Source of the DNA: Macrolepiota albuminosa
Lineage: Eukaryota > Basidiomycota > Agaricomycetes > Agaricales > Agaricaceae
Length of the DNA stretch: 64,000 bases
Direction: 5' to 3'
Assembly: GCA_027475525.1 (NCBI GenBank)
Contig: JAMWFC010000115.1
Coordinates: 1,550,001 to 1,614,000, forward strand
Shown: positions 1 to 12,772 of the stretch, piece by piece
Numbering within the stretch: position 1 is the first letter of the stretch
Layout: every line of letters starts with the position of its first letter
Program-made: the position numbers and the translations under genes
The notes under the pieces: model-generated
The model's database searches: none
What the model was told of the DNA's origin: nothing
What the model saw: only the letters and a program-made list of their open reading frames with translations

Positions 1-3000
1 TGTTCCTTGTCAATTGGAAAGAGCTTACAGTCTATTATCAATGCATTAGGGCCTAATTGTCAGGTTCCACTGATGACAGGGGCTTCTAGAGGCAAGTGGG
101 TCCTTACTAGGTGGACTCAAAGTCTATGGAGTGTCTCTGAGCAATGGAGAGTGAGTCCGGAGTTTTGGGTGAGGCATAAGGGTGCTCTGGGGAGTACATG
201 GGGCACCAGAGTTTATGGATATGGTGGATCCTAGGCTAAGTCTGAAATATGGTGAAGAGAAAAGCAGAGCTGGGTAGGGTGACGGAGTAACAGGGAGTGA
301 TTAGAAAGAGAGACTAAGACCAGGAGATGGAGAGAAGATCGAAATGAGACTTAGTAGACTGGAAGACTTAGAAGAGTAAGAAAATAGGTTAAGCAAGTAA
401 TACAAAAGAGACAAGAGAGTATAGAGGCAGGAGTTATAGCAATCTTAAGACTACTGTGATGAGCTACTGACTATGAGCTAAATACCTTTGGTGGGTAAGA
501 TCCAGAACATCTAGGTGAGCTCTGAAGAGGTGCTTTATGTGGCGAGTCTTGTGCAGTATATTGCTCAGATGTGGTTTCTGTGTGGTATATTGTCTGGATA
601 CAGGTATGGTGCCAGAGAGTCAGTTGGGGCCCACCATGGCGTTAGGGATCAGTCAGGGCCCATCGGATATGTGAGGCTGTGTGCCAGGGGGCAATCTGTG
701 GGGTCTGAAGCTTGGGGCAGGCACCGGTATTGGCTGCTTGGCCTGCATGGGCTCTTGTGGCATGTTGGGGGTAATGAGTGGTGTGTCAGTGTTAGTGTAG
801 GGGTGGCGGGTTGTGACACTAATACATCAAATATTCATTGAAGCCATGGGTTGCCCAGGTAAACTTATGGCAGATATCCTACCTCCATATCCCAGTTGAA
901 TGAGAATTGGCCCTTGAAACCTGGCACCACAGTTAAGTTCATCCAGTTCAATTGAGAGCACCTCTGCACTGATCCAGAGAATTGGGAAAACCTTATGAAA
1001 ATCAGTACTAAAATCAAGGAAAATGGGGCACAAACATCACCTGCTGCTGTGCTTGCCATCATGTATGTCAGTAAAGAAGATTGAGAGACTCAAGTCATCC
1101 AAAAGTTCAAAGACCTTGCAAAGGAAATTTGTTGAGCCAGAGAGCTGGGTTTACAGATAGAGAGAGAAATTGTAAGGAGACAGCAGCTGTAGATGAGGGT
1201 CAGAAGGATGAGATAGTGGTGAAAAAAATGTTACAGAGATTAAGAAGTCTGTATGCATGTCACAACAACTTGAAGTAAGCCTATATTAATGACTCAGACT
1301 CTCGTGCTGATGGTATCTGTCAAAATGATCAGAAATTGAAGATGCATATCAAGAAGTGCAAGTGTCTCCTACCTGATAGTCAATGAAGAGACCCAAAATA
1401 TGATGCAGCTATGACAGAAACACTTATGTTAGAAGATGAAGATTATTATGATGAAAATGGAAAGTTGGTTCCAGATTGATATCTTTCATGTCCTCCTGTG
1501 TATTGTACAGATATTGTAAGTTACTTGTGCTCTGCATTGATGCATTACAGAACACTCACTGGTATTATTCAGTTAAATAAATTTTATTGAGCACTCAACA
1601 ATATTTCTGATTCTGATCAGCCAACATAATACACACCTCAAATCTGAGGAGAGCCAAAGAACTACAAACCTCCAAATGCAAACATGATAAAAGATAAAGC
1701 TTGTTGTTGGATAGTTCAAAATGAATGTCTCAACATTTTAATGAATAGAGTATAATGATAAGCTCTTAGCAGACAATGGAAAGTTGTGAGATGATGTAAA
1801 AGACCCAGAAGAATTTGATGAACAACAGAAGAGAGCACAAGAGACAAAGGGAGAAATACAATGCAAAAAGCACAAGATCAAAGATGTAGAGGCAAAAAAG
1901 GCAAAGCAAAAGAAGTCAAGAGGGAAAGGTAAAGCAAAGGCAGCTGATTTTGTAAAAAAATGCTACTAATAATGAGTTTACTTCAACAGATGATGGTAAT
2001 TAAATATTCCCTTGCACTCAGCTAGTCCATAAAAAAATGCTACTAATAATGAGTTTACTTCAACAGATGATGGTAATTAAATATTCCCTTGCACTCAGCT
2101 AGTCCATATCTGATTCATACTTCTCAGATTCCATGCCAGTCTGTAATGTGTTAGTGTAGTTTTTGTTCAAAGCTGTATAACATACATGATCAAAAGGAAT
2201 TGACACCCAGAAATCATGTTCAATGACCTGAGAGTGAATAGGGATCAATGCTAGTGGAGCATCAATGCATGAGACTGAGATAATCTCAGAGGGTCCAAAC
2301 CCATTTAAAAATGTCACTTAGATACCAAGAATCAATGCACTAAAAATATTAAGTTTAGGAGTATTTTAGTTGTGAGTACTTACTAAAGGTCCCATGAAAA
2401 TGGAGGAATGTTTGCTCCACCTTGTAGACATTTAATCAAAGCACATACATGTGGTTTTGAATTTTGATTGCAACATGTGTCTTCTTCATTTGGAGTGACA
2501 TAAAAGCAAGACTATCTGCTTGAGTGTGCTTGTTATATGTGCATCCATACCAAATCCTATCTTTTCAAATGTAAGGAACCAACTGTGCAACTTGTGATGC
2601 CACAAATAACATGGAACTAACAAAAATTCAGAAACAAGGTTGAGGTCAGGCCAGAGATATTGGCAATAGCCTAGAAGACATGTATAAACCTCATCAATAG
2701 GCTTAAGATTTCAGATATTGATAGATTTTCCAAGATGCTTTGGAAGCTTTACATTGTTTAAACAAGAGTTGGTAATGATTAAATTAAAAGAAATTAAAGA
2801 TATGTCTCTGCTTTATTCCGAAAAACAGCTAACTAGGTCATTATAGCACCATGTTGTTGTCCTTCACCATGTATTATTTGCTCAATCATTTCATGTTTTT
2901 TGTCATGAGCTGTAGGTAGAAGCAAAAGCAAGAGCTCATATATAAGCTGAGTCTACATCTAGTTGCAAAGAAGAGTGAGTTCCATCTTTCCTCTATCATG

Positions 3001-4201
3001 CTTATTATAATTGATTTTCTGAAGCATTTTATTGAATCATTCAAACAGAAAGAGCCACTATCTATAAACAGGTCCAAATTGCCAAATCATGTCATAAAAA
3101 TGTATTGACAGATAGTAATTAATCACAAGAGTTATCTTGAGATTGATGCATGTATGTAAAAACTGCAAAAGAAAGCCTTGACCAAGGCAGGCTTGTAAGA
3201 GCTTGATAGTTTGAGTAAAAAGTAGCTGAACACCAACACAAAGAAGAAGAGCCACTAAGTAGAGGTCTTGCCAATTTCTAGAGTGAGTAACTGTGATCTT
3301 TTCATTGGCAGAAACATGAGATGCTGAGTTGCAAATTTGATCATGACTATTTTTTCAGATGTACCAGAGTAGAGTTGAGGTGATTGTGAGAAGTTGCCAC
3401 TATTAGTCAGCTTTTTTTAATGATTGGTTTTTGCCCATCTGAAATAAAGTCAGTACAGCCAAATAAGCAAATTGAATCTATATTTTTTGGCAGCTAAGTG
3501 ATGTGACTTGGCCATTGAATACTATTGATCAGGTTTTCAAACTTCTGTTTTGCTGATTGCTCTCTAGCACCTGAAAACATGACTTGCAAATATAACTTAA
3601 AAAATGGCAGATGAGTCTAAGAAACACATTGTGCATAAAATCAAGTGCTATCTTTAAAAAAGGTAATTAAGTAGGAAAAGAATTAAGTGTTGACCAGTGA
3701 ATACCATAATTCTTCAGTTTTTTGTTTTGATGGAGTATTGATGCAGTTTTCAAGGCAAAATCTTGTCAAAGAAGCTGGTAATCTTCTTTTTTAAAAGAAT
3801 AGAAGTAAGGCTTAAATACTAGATAAAGATCTATCCTTACCATTTGATATATATATATTGAAATTGTTGATATCAGCTATATATATACTAACCCTGCATT
3901 CATGACAAAACATGTCTTATCTTCTTTGCTGCCCTTTTTTGATAGACAATGGTAGATCACATAAAAGTATAGTAATAGTTGTGATAAGCAACTGAATTAC
4001 ATACAGCTACAGTAGGCATTGTAGGTAATGTGAATATATACAAGATGAGTTCTTTGTCCATTCCATTACAATGGTATGTGATATGAGTGAGGGTCTCATC
4101 ACAAATGGTATGTGATATGAGCGAGAGTAATATGACAGGGACAGTTGCCATCTGTCTTGCATTTCAACATCTTACACGTGAAATACCAGCCATACAGGAA
4201 T
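1..4201. other. AT-rich decayed repeat region, no gene recognised
   Basis: No reading frame above about 110 residues is present and none of the short ones resembles a known family. Around 1260-1750 the plus strand shows a run of short open segments broken by TGA and TAA, as expected of an old coding element that has lost its frame, but I cannot name it. CpG dinucleotides are scarce and long A/T runs are common, like the other repeat-derived parts of the window and unlike the gene islands. Confidence 0.5.
1953..2108. repeat. 77-bp-offset tandem duplication (assembly overlap)
   Basis: Bases 1953-2031 recur at 2030-2108, a 79-bp match at an offset of 77. It lies in non-coding decayed repeat, so no frame can be tested. 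The offset is the same as in fifteen other places in the window. Confidence 0.85.
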
Positions 4202-4206
4202 AGGAG

Positions 4207-4550
4207 TATTGGACAGTGCAGTGATCACCACAGACAATAACACCATAATATCATGGTAATATCACACTTAATATCACAATTATCACAGTTGCTTTGTCCC
4301 TGATGAACAAAGCTCCCTTTCTTATGGACTCATAGTATATAAAGGACTAGCACTAGAACGAACCTCAGTCACTTCTACCAGACTGAGGGTGAGCACACTA
4401 AAACTTACTTACACATACACTAACTAGTACCACAGATCAATACTGATATTGTTATTAGGTACAGTTATATATATAGTCACTTCTACCAGACTGAGGATCA
4501 ATACTGATATTGTTCTTAGTCTACTGAACATCTAGTATGGACTTCTAACA
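4207..4550 (+). mobile_element. Solo LTR, copia-like, with 5-bp target duplication
   Basis: The segment starts TATTGGACAG, a one-base decay from the TGTTGG start usual for copia LTRs, and ends CTTCTAACA. It is flanked by a perfect AGGAG duplication at 4202-4206 and 4551-4555. A TATATAAA box lies near 4335 on the plus strand. The motif AGTCACTTCTACCAGACTGA occurs twice inside (near 4368 and 4476). No internal coding region adjoins it, so LTR-LTR recombination probably removed the rest of the element. Confidence 0.7.
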
Positions 4551-5134
4551 AGGAGTATCCATACTATGCCCTACCACACAGTCAGCAGGCCCCCCTAGTC
4601 AGCACCCTCTGATGTCTTTGGTATTTCCCTTGTTTTCTCTTTGTTTTTTTGACATAATTGTATGTATTAGTTGCTTAAAGATAATAGAAGTTGTATGGGA
4701 CAGAGATATGGAGAATTCAGGGGGCCCTTGACCATAAACAACCATCATCACCAAACAACTGGTGCCGCAACCAAGCCACAGGCTGGTCTGCCATACACAT
4801 TCCTCTATAACGAGAAGCTGCCTGATGAGCAGAGTCGGGCCCCCCCCACAAACTATTCCTCCAACCCTCCTAGCAGGTTAGGAGAAGGGCATATGAGCCG
4901 TTACAGTGAGGAGGTAGGCCCCAACTCTCATTGCTGGCGAAGTTGAACTTTCCTGTATATCACCCGAAAAGGAAGCTGACATGAACACGAACCACATTGA
5001 AGGACACACAATGTCACACGAGGTTAATGTAAGTCAGGGACAATATACGGCAACCCAAAAATTCACCCAAGAAGCACCACATGTCAAATAAAAGACAGAC
5101 AGTAAAATGATCGTCAAAATCCATCGCACTGCCC

Positions 5135-6661
5135 ATGACCCCCGCGGAAGCTCAGAGAAAACGAGCGCAGTTGGCCAGCCCAGCACAACAGAAAGGTGTT
5201 AGGTCCCACGACAAAAAGAGGAGACAAGTATCGAGCCCTGTCACTATGTCGGATATGGAAGTCTCGGAGGAGGATACACGTAGCCCCCTGACCTTGAGTA
5301 TCCCCCCACCTCCAGACATGGGGAACCTATCGATATCTTCGGATGCCTCTCGAGGTATACTCACTGACGGAGACACAACCCTAGTAAGCCCACTGCTCTC
5401 CCCCTCCTCTCTGCCACTAGCAGGAGGAGAATCGACCCCAAGGAATACAGGCCTGGATGACCAGGAGACTCACAACGATCCGCCCTGGATAGTCAAACGT
5501 TCCCGAATCACACCTGCAGGCCTGCCGTTCACTCAGGTGACACTGATGACTACCGCAATTAATAAAGCAGGAGGACAGACGCCCTCGGCGAAGGGTAAAC
5601 CTCCCCAACTCCCAAAAGGCTTAGCGTGGACTCCAGCACTTATTGGCGGGTTTCCGATTATACACCTCTCCACCCCCCCCTGGTACAATCTACTGCCGGA
5701 CCAGCGAGACCACTTCGACGCCTACCCTGAACCTAAGCTGTGGGTTAGAGACTGGCAAGCTAGCCAGGACGCCGACCTCATGACCACTAGCGACAAGCTT
5801 AAGGACCTCGTAAAGCAGATTACAGGCGAAAGAGCGAAACTATCTACCCCCCAAAAGGAGAAGGAAATCGTCACGAAGAGGCGCAACAATAGATATAAGC
5901 CCCCTTACTACTTTCTTATATCCGACATCTCTCAGAAAGCCTACGATCTGTTGACGGGACATCCCATAATATCCACAGCCAGCGCCACGGCCTTCTTTTT
6001 ACCATACACCCCACCCACACCTCGACTCTTATGCACCATCGAGGGCTTTACACTTAGCATCAGGACGCCGGACGCTGTCCTTGAATCCGAAGAAATGGCT
6101 ACGAGGATTGTCCAGACTACCTTGACCACGAACGAGACCATGATTACGCTTCTAAAGAATAGGCTAATTGCAGACGAAACCTCCCAACATAACATGGGAC
6201 CCGCAATCGAACTCATACGTACTCTAGAAGTCAAGCTGGTGAGAGGCGAGGAGACAGTGGACCGGGCCACAGCAGCGAGACCTACGAAGCCACTATGGAA
6301 CGTCTTCTTCAAACACCCCCCCCACATCTCCTGGACCAGTTTCTTCGTTATCCTACAGAACATCCGTGACATAAAATTTATTGATATGGACTGCGGAAGT
6401 GCAACGCTAGTCGATGAGGCAAGCCGACTCCACTGTTATAAGTGCAAGGGCACTGACCATAATGCCCCACAATGTGAATACGCCGCCATGGAAGGATGGC
6501 ATGGGAACGAGGGAGCAGGAAAGGTCAAAGAAACTGTAGAGTTCGCTACTTCAAGCCGGGAACCTTTGCAAGGAAGGAACAGAAATGAGCGCCGCGCTGA
6601 AAGTTGGAGAGGTGGTAGCCGCTACCCGGGCTTTGGAGGAATCAGACGCGACCATAAATAA
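5135..6661 (+). CDS. LINE ORF1 protein (Gag-like RNA-binding, CCHC zinc knuckle)
   Basis: This 508-residue open frame has no internal stop. The first 130 residues are rich in Ser, Pro and Thr and look disordered. The middle (about 180-400) is probably the folded nucleocapsid-like region. A single CX2CX4HX4C knuckle, CYKCKGTDHNAPQC, begins at residue 434. The tail is Arg- and Gly-rich (RGGSRYPGFGG), consistent with RNA binding. In Tad-like LINEs the ORF1 protein coats the element RNA. The ATG is the first in frame; ORF2 begins about 300 nt after the stop, so the two are separate products. Antisense frames over this ORF are shadows. Confidence 0.88.
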   Translation: MTPAEAQRKRAQLASPAQQKGVRSHDKKRRQVSSPVTMSDMEVSEEDTRSPLTLSIPPPPDMGNLSISSDASRGILTDGDTTLVSPLLSPSSLPLAGGESTPRNTGLDDQETHNDPPWIVKRSRITPAGLPFTQVTLMTTAINKAGGQTPSAKGKPPQLPKGLAWTPALIGGFPIIHLSTPPWYNLLPDQRDHFDAYPEPKLWVRDWQASQDADLMTTSDKLKDLVKQITGERAKLSTPQKEKEIVTKRRNNRYKPPYYFLISDISQKAYDLLTGHPIISTASATAFFLPYTPPTPRLLCTIEGFTLSIRTPDAVLESEEMATRIVQTTLTTNETMITLLKNRLIADETSQHNMGPAIELIRTLEVKLVRGEETVDRATAARPTKPLWNVFFKHPPHISWTSFFVILQNIRDIKFIDMDCGSATLVDEASRLHCYKCKGTDHNAPQCEYAAMEGWHGNEGAGKVKETVEFATSSREPLQGRNRNERRAESWRGGSRYPGFGGIRRDHK

Positions 6662-6963
6662 TTTTAGTACTACTGCATTAACGATGTTTTTTTCACCCGC
6701 TCTTTTTGAAATGATGACTCCCCTCTCAATGAATTCAGCTAGACGGCCACATAGGGCAGAAAAACCGAGATGAATTTACTGAGTTCTATGAACAACAGGT
6801 AATCTCAGGTTAGCCCCCCACTGGGCTGGGAAGAGCCCAGACGGCATTGTATTTACGAAGGACAGTGCCGAGCAGCGCTCCTGCTTAAGTCTGATACTCA
6901 AATTGACGACATTGTCCACCCCTCCACAAACCTGTCATAATAAGAGAAGAAACACAACATTGG

Positions 6964-9900
6964 ATGAATACAAACGGTAACGGTAACAGCCCCACTCGGG
7001 TAGGAGAGGATAGCAGCTCCACCATCGGCCACACCCTTAATGACGACCCGAGAGGGATCGGAGATGGATCGACGGCATCCCAACCCTCACTGAGGACACC
7101 GGGACTATACCCTTCACAGCCCACTGTGGGTACAAGGGATGAGAACAAAATCAATGGAGAACAAAGCCTACGAGCCCAACCAGAAATACAAGCCCCACAG
7201 ACCTCACAATCACAGGCTCGAATAAGGATCCCGAACAAGTCAAAGAGAGGAGGAATTAAAATAGCTTCGCTAAATATGAAAGGCGGAGGGTCCAAACTGA
7301 CAAGATCGAAATGGAATGAAATATGTCAACTGGTTAGAGAAGAAGGCATAGACATTCTAGCAACTCAAGAGACGCACCTAGATGATACTCTTAGAGAGAA
7401 TCTAAATGAGCTTTTTGAAAGACAGATACACATACTGTCAGACTTAGACGCGATGCATCCAAATGCTAAAGGAGTGGCTTTTATACTCAACAAAAGAACG
7501 ACGAGGTGGAGAGAAGCTAAGCTTACCAAACTTGTCCCAGGCAGAGCAGTAATGATAGAAATACCGTGGACGGAGAACGAAACATTTAGATGTGTAAATG
7601 TTTATGCCCCAAATGACGCAAGTCAAAATGAAGATTTCTGGAGAGAATTAAAAGACCTATGGTACACAGGACGACACAGGCAAAAACCCCAGGTGATACT
7701 GGGAGACACAAATATAGTGGAGGATGCACTGGACAGACTCCCTGCACATGAAGATAACCAGCAAGCAGTGAGCGCCCTGACTGAACTAAAGTCCTACCTA
7801 GGACTGGTTGATGGCTGAAGAAGAGAAAACTCGACTAAAATTGACTTCTCATTCTATATGGTGGGAAGAATGTGTCAATCAAGGATTGACAGAATATATA
7901 TAGAGGAAACACTATTATCCCATACGTATGACTGGAAGATAAAAAGAACTGGTATAAATACTGACCACCTGCTTGTAACTGCTAGGATCCTGAACCCTTG
8001 GACGCCACAGATAGGCGAAGGGAGATACGCGATCCCAATTAAACTTCTGGAAGACGAAAAACTGATAAGTAAGCTAGAGAAAATGGGTATGGAACACATA
8101 CAAGGCTTCGAGAACACAACATGCGATCGCTGCGGGATGGAAAGCCTGCAGGTAGCCTACAAAAACCTTAAAAAGAAGATGATAAAAGAGATAAGAGAAT
8201 ACTCAAAGATAAACTCACATAAAATTAAAACAGAACTTGAGAACCTGCGGAGCGACAGAGAAGCGATTCATAACGATACTGCGCTGGATGAGGAACGTAA
8301 AGGCTTAGAGGCAGCCTTATTAGATGATAGAATACGGCTTCTCGAAAGGTGGAGATTTGAGAGAGCGAGAGACACAGTGACGGCAAGCTTCGAAATATAC
8401 GGCGAGACAATTACAAAACCATGGGTTAATATGAACCGAGAGGCGAAGCCGAGAGATTATATCATAGCTCTGAAACGGCCTCCGGAGGAAGGTGGAGGAC
8501 TTGAAAGGAGATCACACAAAATGGCAGAAGCCATGAGGAACTTCCATGAAAACCTCCAGAATGATGGAGTACCAAGGGAAGAACATGAATATGAATCCAG
8601 ACTAAGGAAAGTTCTGTCAAATATAGATAAGAAGGTCCCAGAGGAGAACAAGATATCGATTGGGGAGGACATAACATGCGAAGAGATAGAAGTAGCAATA
8701 AACAAACTTCCAAATGGGAAAGCTGCGGGCCTAGATGGGATCCCGCAGGAACTGTGGAAAGCGCTACTGGAAAGATTTAATCAGAGAAAGGCTGATGACA
8801 CAGTGAGATTCGACGTGGCAGAAATGCTGAAAAATGTCTTCAATAGCATTAAGGTAGACGGAATGGAAATAGGAACTGGCTTTGCAGATGGGTGGCTATG
8901 CCCAATATACAAAAAGGGAGATAGAACGGACGCAGGAAACTATAGGCCTATTACAGTACTAAACACAGATTACAAGATCTTCACAAAGATCCTTTCAACA
9001 CGGCTAAGCAAAGTAGCGCCCGGAATTATACACGCGAACCAAGCAGGTTTTATGAAAGGGAGAAGGATAGAGGACCAGACAGAATTGGCGCACCTCATGA
9101 TAAGAAGATGTGAGGAAAGGAAAGAAGACGGGATGATAGTATGCCTTGACCAGGAAAAGGCTTATGACAGAATTCTACACCCTTTCCTGTGGGCGTCCTT
9201 ACGAAAATTCAACTTTCCGGACGCTTTCATTAATATGATCAAGGAGTTATACAAGGATGCGAAAACAAAGGTCATATTGAATGGTGAACTAAGCACAATG
9301 TATCAGGTAACAAGAGGTGTTCGGCAGGGTGACCCAATGTCATGCCTGCTTTTTAACATAGCCATAGAATCACTAGCGCAAATGTTAAGAAGATCAAGAC
9401 TTAAAGGTTTTAAAATTAACGAAGGATTGGAAAGGTTGATTGCAACCTTATTTGCCGACGACACTACGGTCTATCTATCCAAAGATGACCGATTCAAAGA
9501 TCTCACAAAGATACTCAAGAAATGGTGCGGAGTATCAGGGGCAAGGTTTAATATCCCGAAAACCGTCGTTGTCCCGGTTGGAACTAGTGAATATAGAGAT
9601 AACCTCATACTGAGCAGAAGGAGCTCTGGAAGAGGATCTAAAATCCCGAATAATATAAAAATAGCTAAGGAAGGGGAGGCAACACGGCTCTTAGGAACCT
9701 TTATCGGTAATGGCGTAGATGATAATGGTATCTGGACTCCCACAATTGAAAAAGTTGCCAGTGACCTGAAAAGATGGAGCCGGAGCAAACCTACAATAGA
9801 AGGCAAACGTCTGATAGTGAATATGGTAGTAGGAGGACGTACACAATACAGGACGAGTGTACAAGGGATGCCTAAACACGTAGAAATTGAGCTTACTAAG

Positions 9901-12039
9901 ATGATAAAAGTTTTCATATGGGGAGACGGAAACAGACCAACTATAGGCTTGGATACATTGTGCCTCCCACATGAGAGGGGTGGAAAGAAACTAATGAACC
10001 TCGCGTTACGAAACAACGCAATTGAACTAATGAAGGTTAAAAGATACCTAAATTTCGGCGCATCAAGACCCACGTGGGCGAGTGTAGCGGACGACATCCT
10101 GGAATCGAGAGTTGCAAAAAAGTGGACAAAACCAGAAGGGAACACATTCTACAACCCATTCCTGCAATACCTAGATGTTGATGCTAGAAAAAGGGAGGAG
10201 GGCCTCCCCACGTCAATGCAGCGAATGATAAGAACAGCGAGAAAATACTCAGTAAATTTCTGCCCTCTAGCACTTGATGAAAACATCAAAAGACAGCTAC
10301 CAATATGGTTCCACCTTGGATTGGAAGGAACGAAGAATTTAAGGATAAATTCGGAACAAGCGACCTGCCTAAGATTAAACCATAAGGTCATGACTGTAGG
10401 AGAGATGGCTGACCTTGCAGATCTTCTAGATGCAAGTATCAACCAGAGTCACAAACCAAGGAGTAATTGCGCCTGTACTACCTGCAAAAAGATGAGAAAT
10501 GAGGGATGTGCTAACCCAAATAAGTGTGGGAAATGCGCAAAGGAGTGGTTAGACAAACTAGGGCATAAATGGTCTCCACGCACGAAGACGGACACCCGAG
10601 ACTTGACCGAGGAAGAGAGAACCCTATTGGAGGAGGTAGGGGGCCAAATCTTCGACCCAGAGGTAGTAATGAAGTCCTCGCTGAAGGACAGCTTCAGAGT
10701 CTTCACGAAAAGCAAAAATGTACAAGCCACAAAGGATGATAACTACTGTAGAGAGAGCCCTTCCCCATTAATACTAACAACAATATATACGGATGGCTCG
10801 TGCATTAAGAACGGCTCCGTCGATGCGGCAGCGGGAGCCGGTATCTGGTTTGGGAAAGATGATATGAGAAACGAGGCTATTAGACTTCCCAGAGACCTCG
10901 TGCAGTCGAATAACACAGGGGAAGCAATGGCTATCCTGAGAGCGGCCTACGTTACACCGGATGAAAAGCCCATGAAAATCATAAGCGACTCAAAGCTCGT
11001 TCTAGATAGTCTGACGACGCACCTAGCGAAAAATGAGGATAGCGGCTGGATAGGAGTCGCAAACAAGGAGTTAATGTGAACCCTTGCGGCAAAGCTTAAG
11101 AGCAGAAGAGGCATCACTATTTTTGAGAAAGTGAAAGGACACTCTGGAGATGAAGGAAACGAAGGTGCTGATAATCTTGCGGGCCAAGGAGCAAGGAACA
11201 GCGACCCATTAAACATTGATATGGAAATCCCTGAAAAATACGACCTACAAGGAGCAAGGCTGAGTAAAGTAACCCAGGCCTTACTGTATAGAGCTATGAT
11301 AGAGATGAAAGAGACACCTGCAAGACGCGGAACGTTAACCCACCTTGACATGACAAGATGGGCTGTGAACGACATTAATAATGACGCACCAACTGACGAA
11401 AGAATATGGAGGTCACTTAATGATAAAGACTTATCGAAGGAAACCCGATCTTTTCTATGGAGGACAATGCATAACGGTTACAAGATCGGGAGTTTCTGGG
11501 AAAATATACCGAACTTTGAGAGAAGGGCGTACTGTACAATATGTGACAATGCTACTGAATCCATGGAACACATCCTTACAGAATGCTCTGCATCGGGGCA
11601 AGAGATCGTGTGGAAGCTAGTTAAGAAGATTCATGAAAAAAGAGGTATTGAATTTGAAAAACCAACGCTGGGAGAGCAGCTCGGATGCGCCCTGATTAGG
11701 AGGAAACAAGTAAGAAATAAGTCAGGGGCAGATAGATTCTCGAAGATTGTGGTGTCGGAGGCTACAAGGACAATCTGGAAGATACGATGCGAATGGAGAA
11801 TCTCTAGGGAAGCGAACCCGGAAAACATGATAAACGAGATCGAAATAGTAAATAAATTGAGAAAGGCGATTGCCCAAAGACTTAAGCTAGACTGCCTGAT
11901 GACAGATAAATCCCGCTTTGGTAAGAAGGCGAAGAGGACGAAAAGGGTCCAGAATACATGGAAGAATTTCTTACCGGAAGATGTTGAACCCCTCAAGGCT
12001 TGGAGGACAGCAACCGAGGTTTTAGTGGGTATTGGATGA
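6964..12039 (+). pseudogene. LINE ORF2: endonuclease, reverse transcriptase, RNase H (two in-frame stops)
   Basis: One frame of about 1,690 codons runs from the ATG at 6964 and is broken only by TGA at 7816 and 11077. Both stand where Trp is expected (after VDG and after NKELM), so each is probably a TGG to TGA change. Domains in order: AP endonuclease, residues about 95-345, with SLNMKGG, TQETH, NVYAPN, GDTN, SRIDRIY and TDHLLV; reverse transcriptase, about 570-850, with DQEKAYDR, GVRQGDPMS and the catalytic FADD at about 830; a Cys-rich segment (CACTTCKK to CGKCA); RNase H from about 1270 with YTDGSC, TGEAMA, SDSKLV and KGHSGDEGNEGAD, the last after the second stop; and a zinc ribbon CTICDN...HILTEC at about 1524. 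Function is target-primed reverse transcription in the nucleus. Apart from the two stops the frame is intact. Confidence 0.92.
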
Positions 12040-12098
12040 ACGAGTCCCACACAATGTGCGTAAATGCATTTCCTTCGGGGTGGATCCAACTCTTGAAC

Positions 12099-12252
12099 GG
12101 TTACGAATATGGAAGTTACATGATTTTTTTGTCCTAGGCTGCGGAGGTCGACTTTGTGGACTGTCCGCACACCTAGGTTACGAATATGGAAGTTACATGA
12201 TTTTTTTGTCCTAGGCTGCGGAGGTCGACTTTGTGGACTGTCCGCACACCTA
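12099..12252. repeat. Exact 77-bp tandem duplication in LINE 3' UTR
   Basis: 12099-12175 is repeated without change at 12176-12252, just upstream of the poly-A. It could pass for a tandem 3' UTR motif of a LINE, but the unit length equals that of the other duplications in the window, so an assembly overlap is the simpler reading. Confidence 0.85.
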
Positions 12253-12265
12253 TAGTGATAACCAC

Positions 12266-12266
<1 letters not shown>

Positions 12267-12296
<30 letters not shown>
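12267..12296 (+). other. Poly-A tail of the LINE
   Basis: Thirty A residues follow ACCACC, directly before the right-hand target duplication, marking the 3' end created by target-primed reverse transcription. Confidence 0.9.
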
Positions 12297-12300
<4 letters not shown>

Positions 12301-12314
12301 ATATGGAGAATTCA

Positions 12315-12772
12315 TTGAGTCCCTTCTCAATGCCGACTTGGAGGTTTGTCACTCTCTTGTCACGTTGCCGAAGCAGGCAATCAAGTTAATTTGATGCCAA
12401 AATGCCAATTGAAGATGCAGAGCCGAGCGGAGCCTCAATTTGTCATCAAGGGTACCTGTGACAATTTGTGACCTGCTGACTGCCTAGTAGGGCATAGTAT
12501 CTGCCGCACCCATATCTACCCAGGATGCATAGGCTACAGTGTCGTCGATGAGTCAAGCATTATATCGAAGCCATCAATGTCGAACTATGTTGAACATCTG
12601 TGTCGTCTATTGGCCTCGAAAGCCGCGGCCTGTGCCGCCGGCTTGAGCTGAGCCAAAGCCATTACCAAGCCGTCTCCTCAGGTCTGGCTGGGCCTGACGA
12701 TTTGAGGCCAGGCCGGGCACAACACTGAGCTGATGATGTAATGGAGATATTGAGAAATAATACATTGAAAGC
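12315..12772. other. Non-coding interval between LINE and DUF2235 gene
   Basis: No gene is seen. 12472-12500 is an inverted, imperfect copy of 4561-4589, so with the LINE removed the two would lie about 290 bp apart and could be ends of an older element. The right part is the downstream flank of the minus-strand DUF2235 gene. Confidence 0.5.

Larger units (their letters stand above)
4720..12296 (+). mobile_element. Full-length non-LTR retrotransposon (LINE), Tad-like
   Basis: The element is bounded by an 18-bp direct repeat, AGAGATATGGAGAATTCA, at 4702-4719 and 12297-12314, and ends in a poly-A tail. It carries a 5' leader of about 415 bp, ORF1 with a zinc knuckle, and ORF2 with apurinic endonuclease, reverse transcriptase, RNase H and a C-terminal zinc ribbon. 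This order, with RNase H after RT, fits fungal Tad/I-group LINEs. The long perfect target duplication and 5' completeness point to a fairly recent insertion. ORF2 has two in-frame stops, so this copy is probably not autonomous. Its length is about 7.5 kb after discounting one assembly duplication near the 3' end. Confidence 0.93.

Noticed and set aside
5152..6372. Antisense frames over LINE ORF1, and many long antisense frames over gypsy pol and ORF3
   Set aside because: No motifs; high GC or codon bias opens shadow frames opposite real genes.
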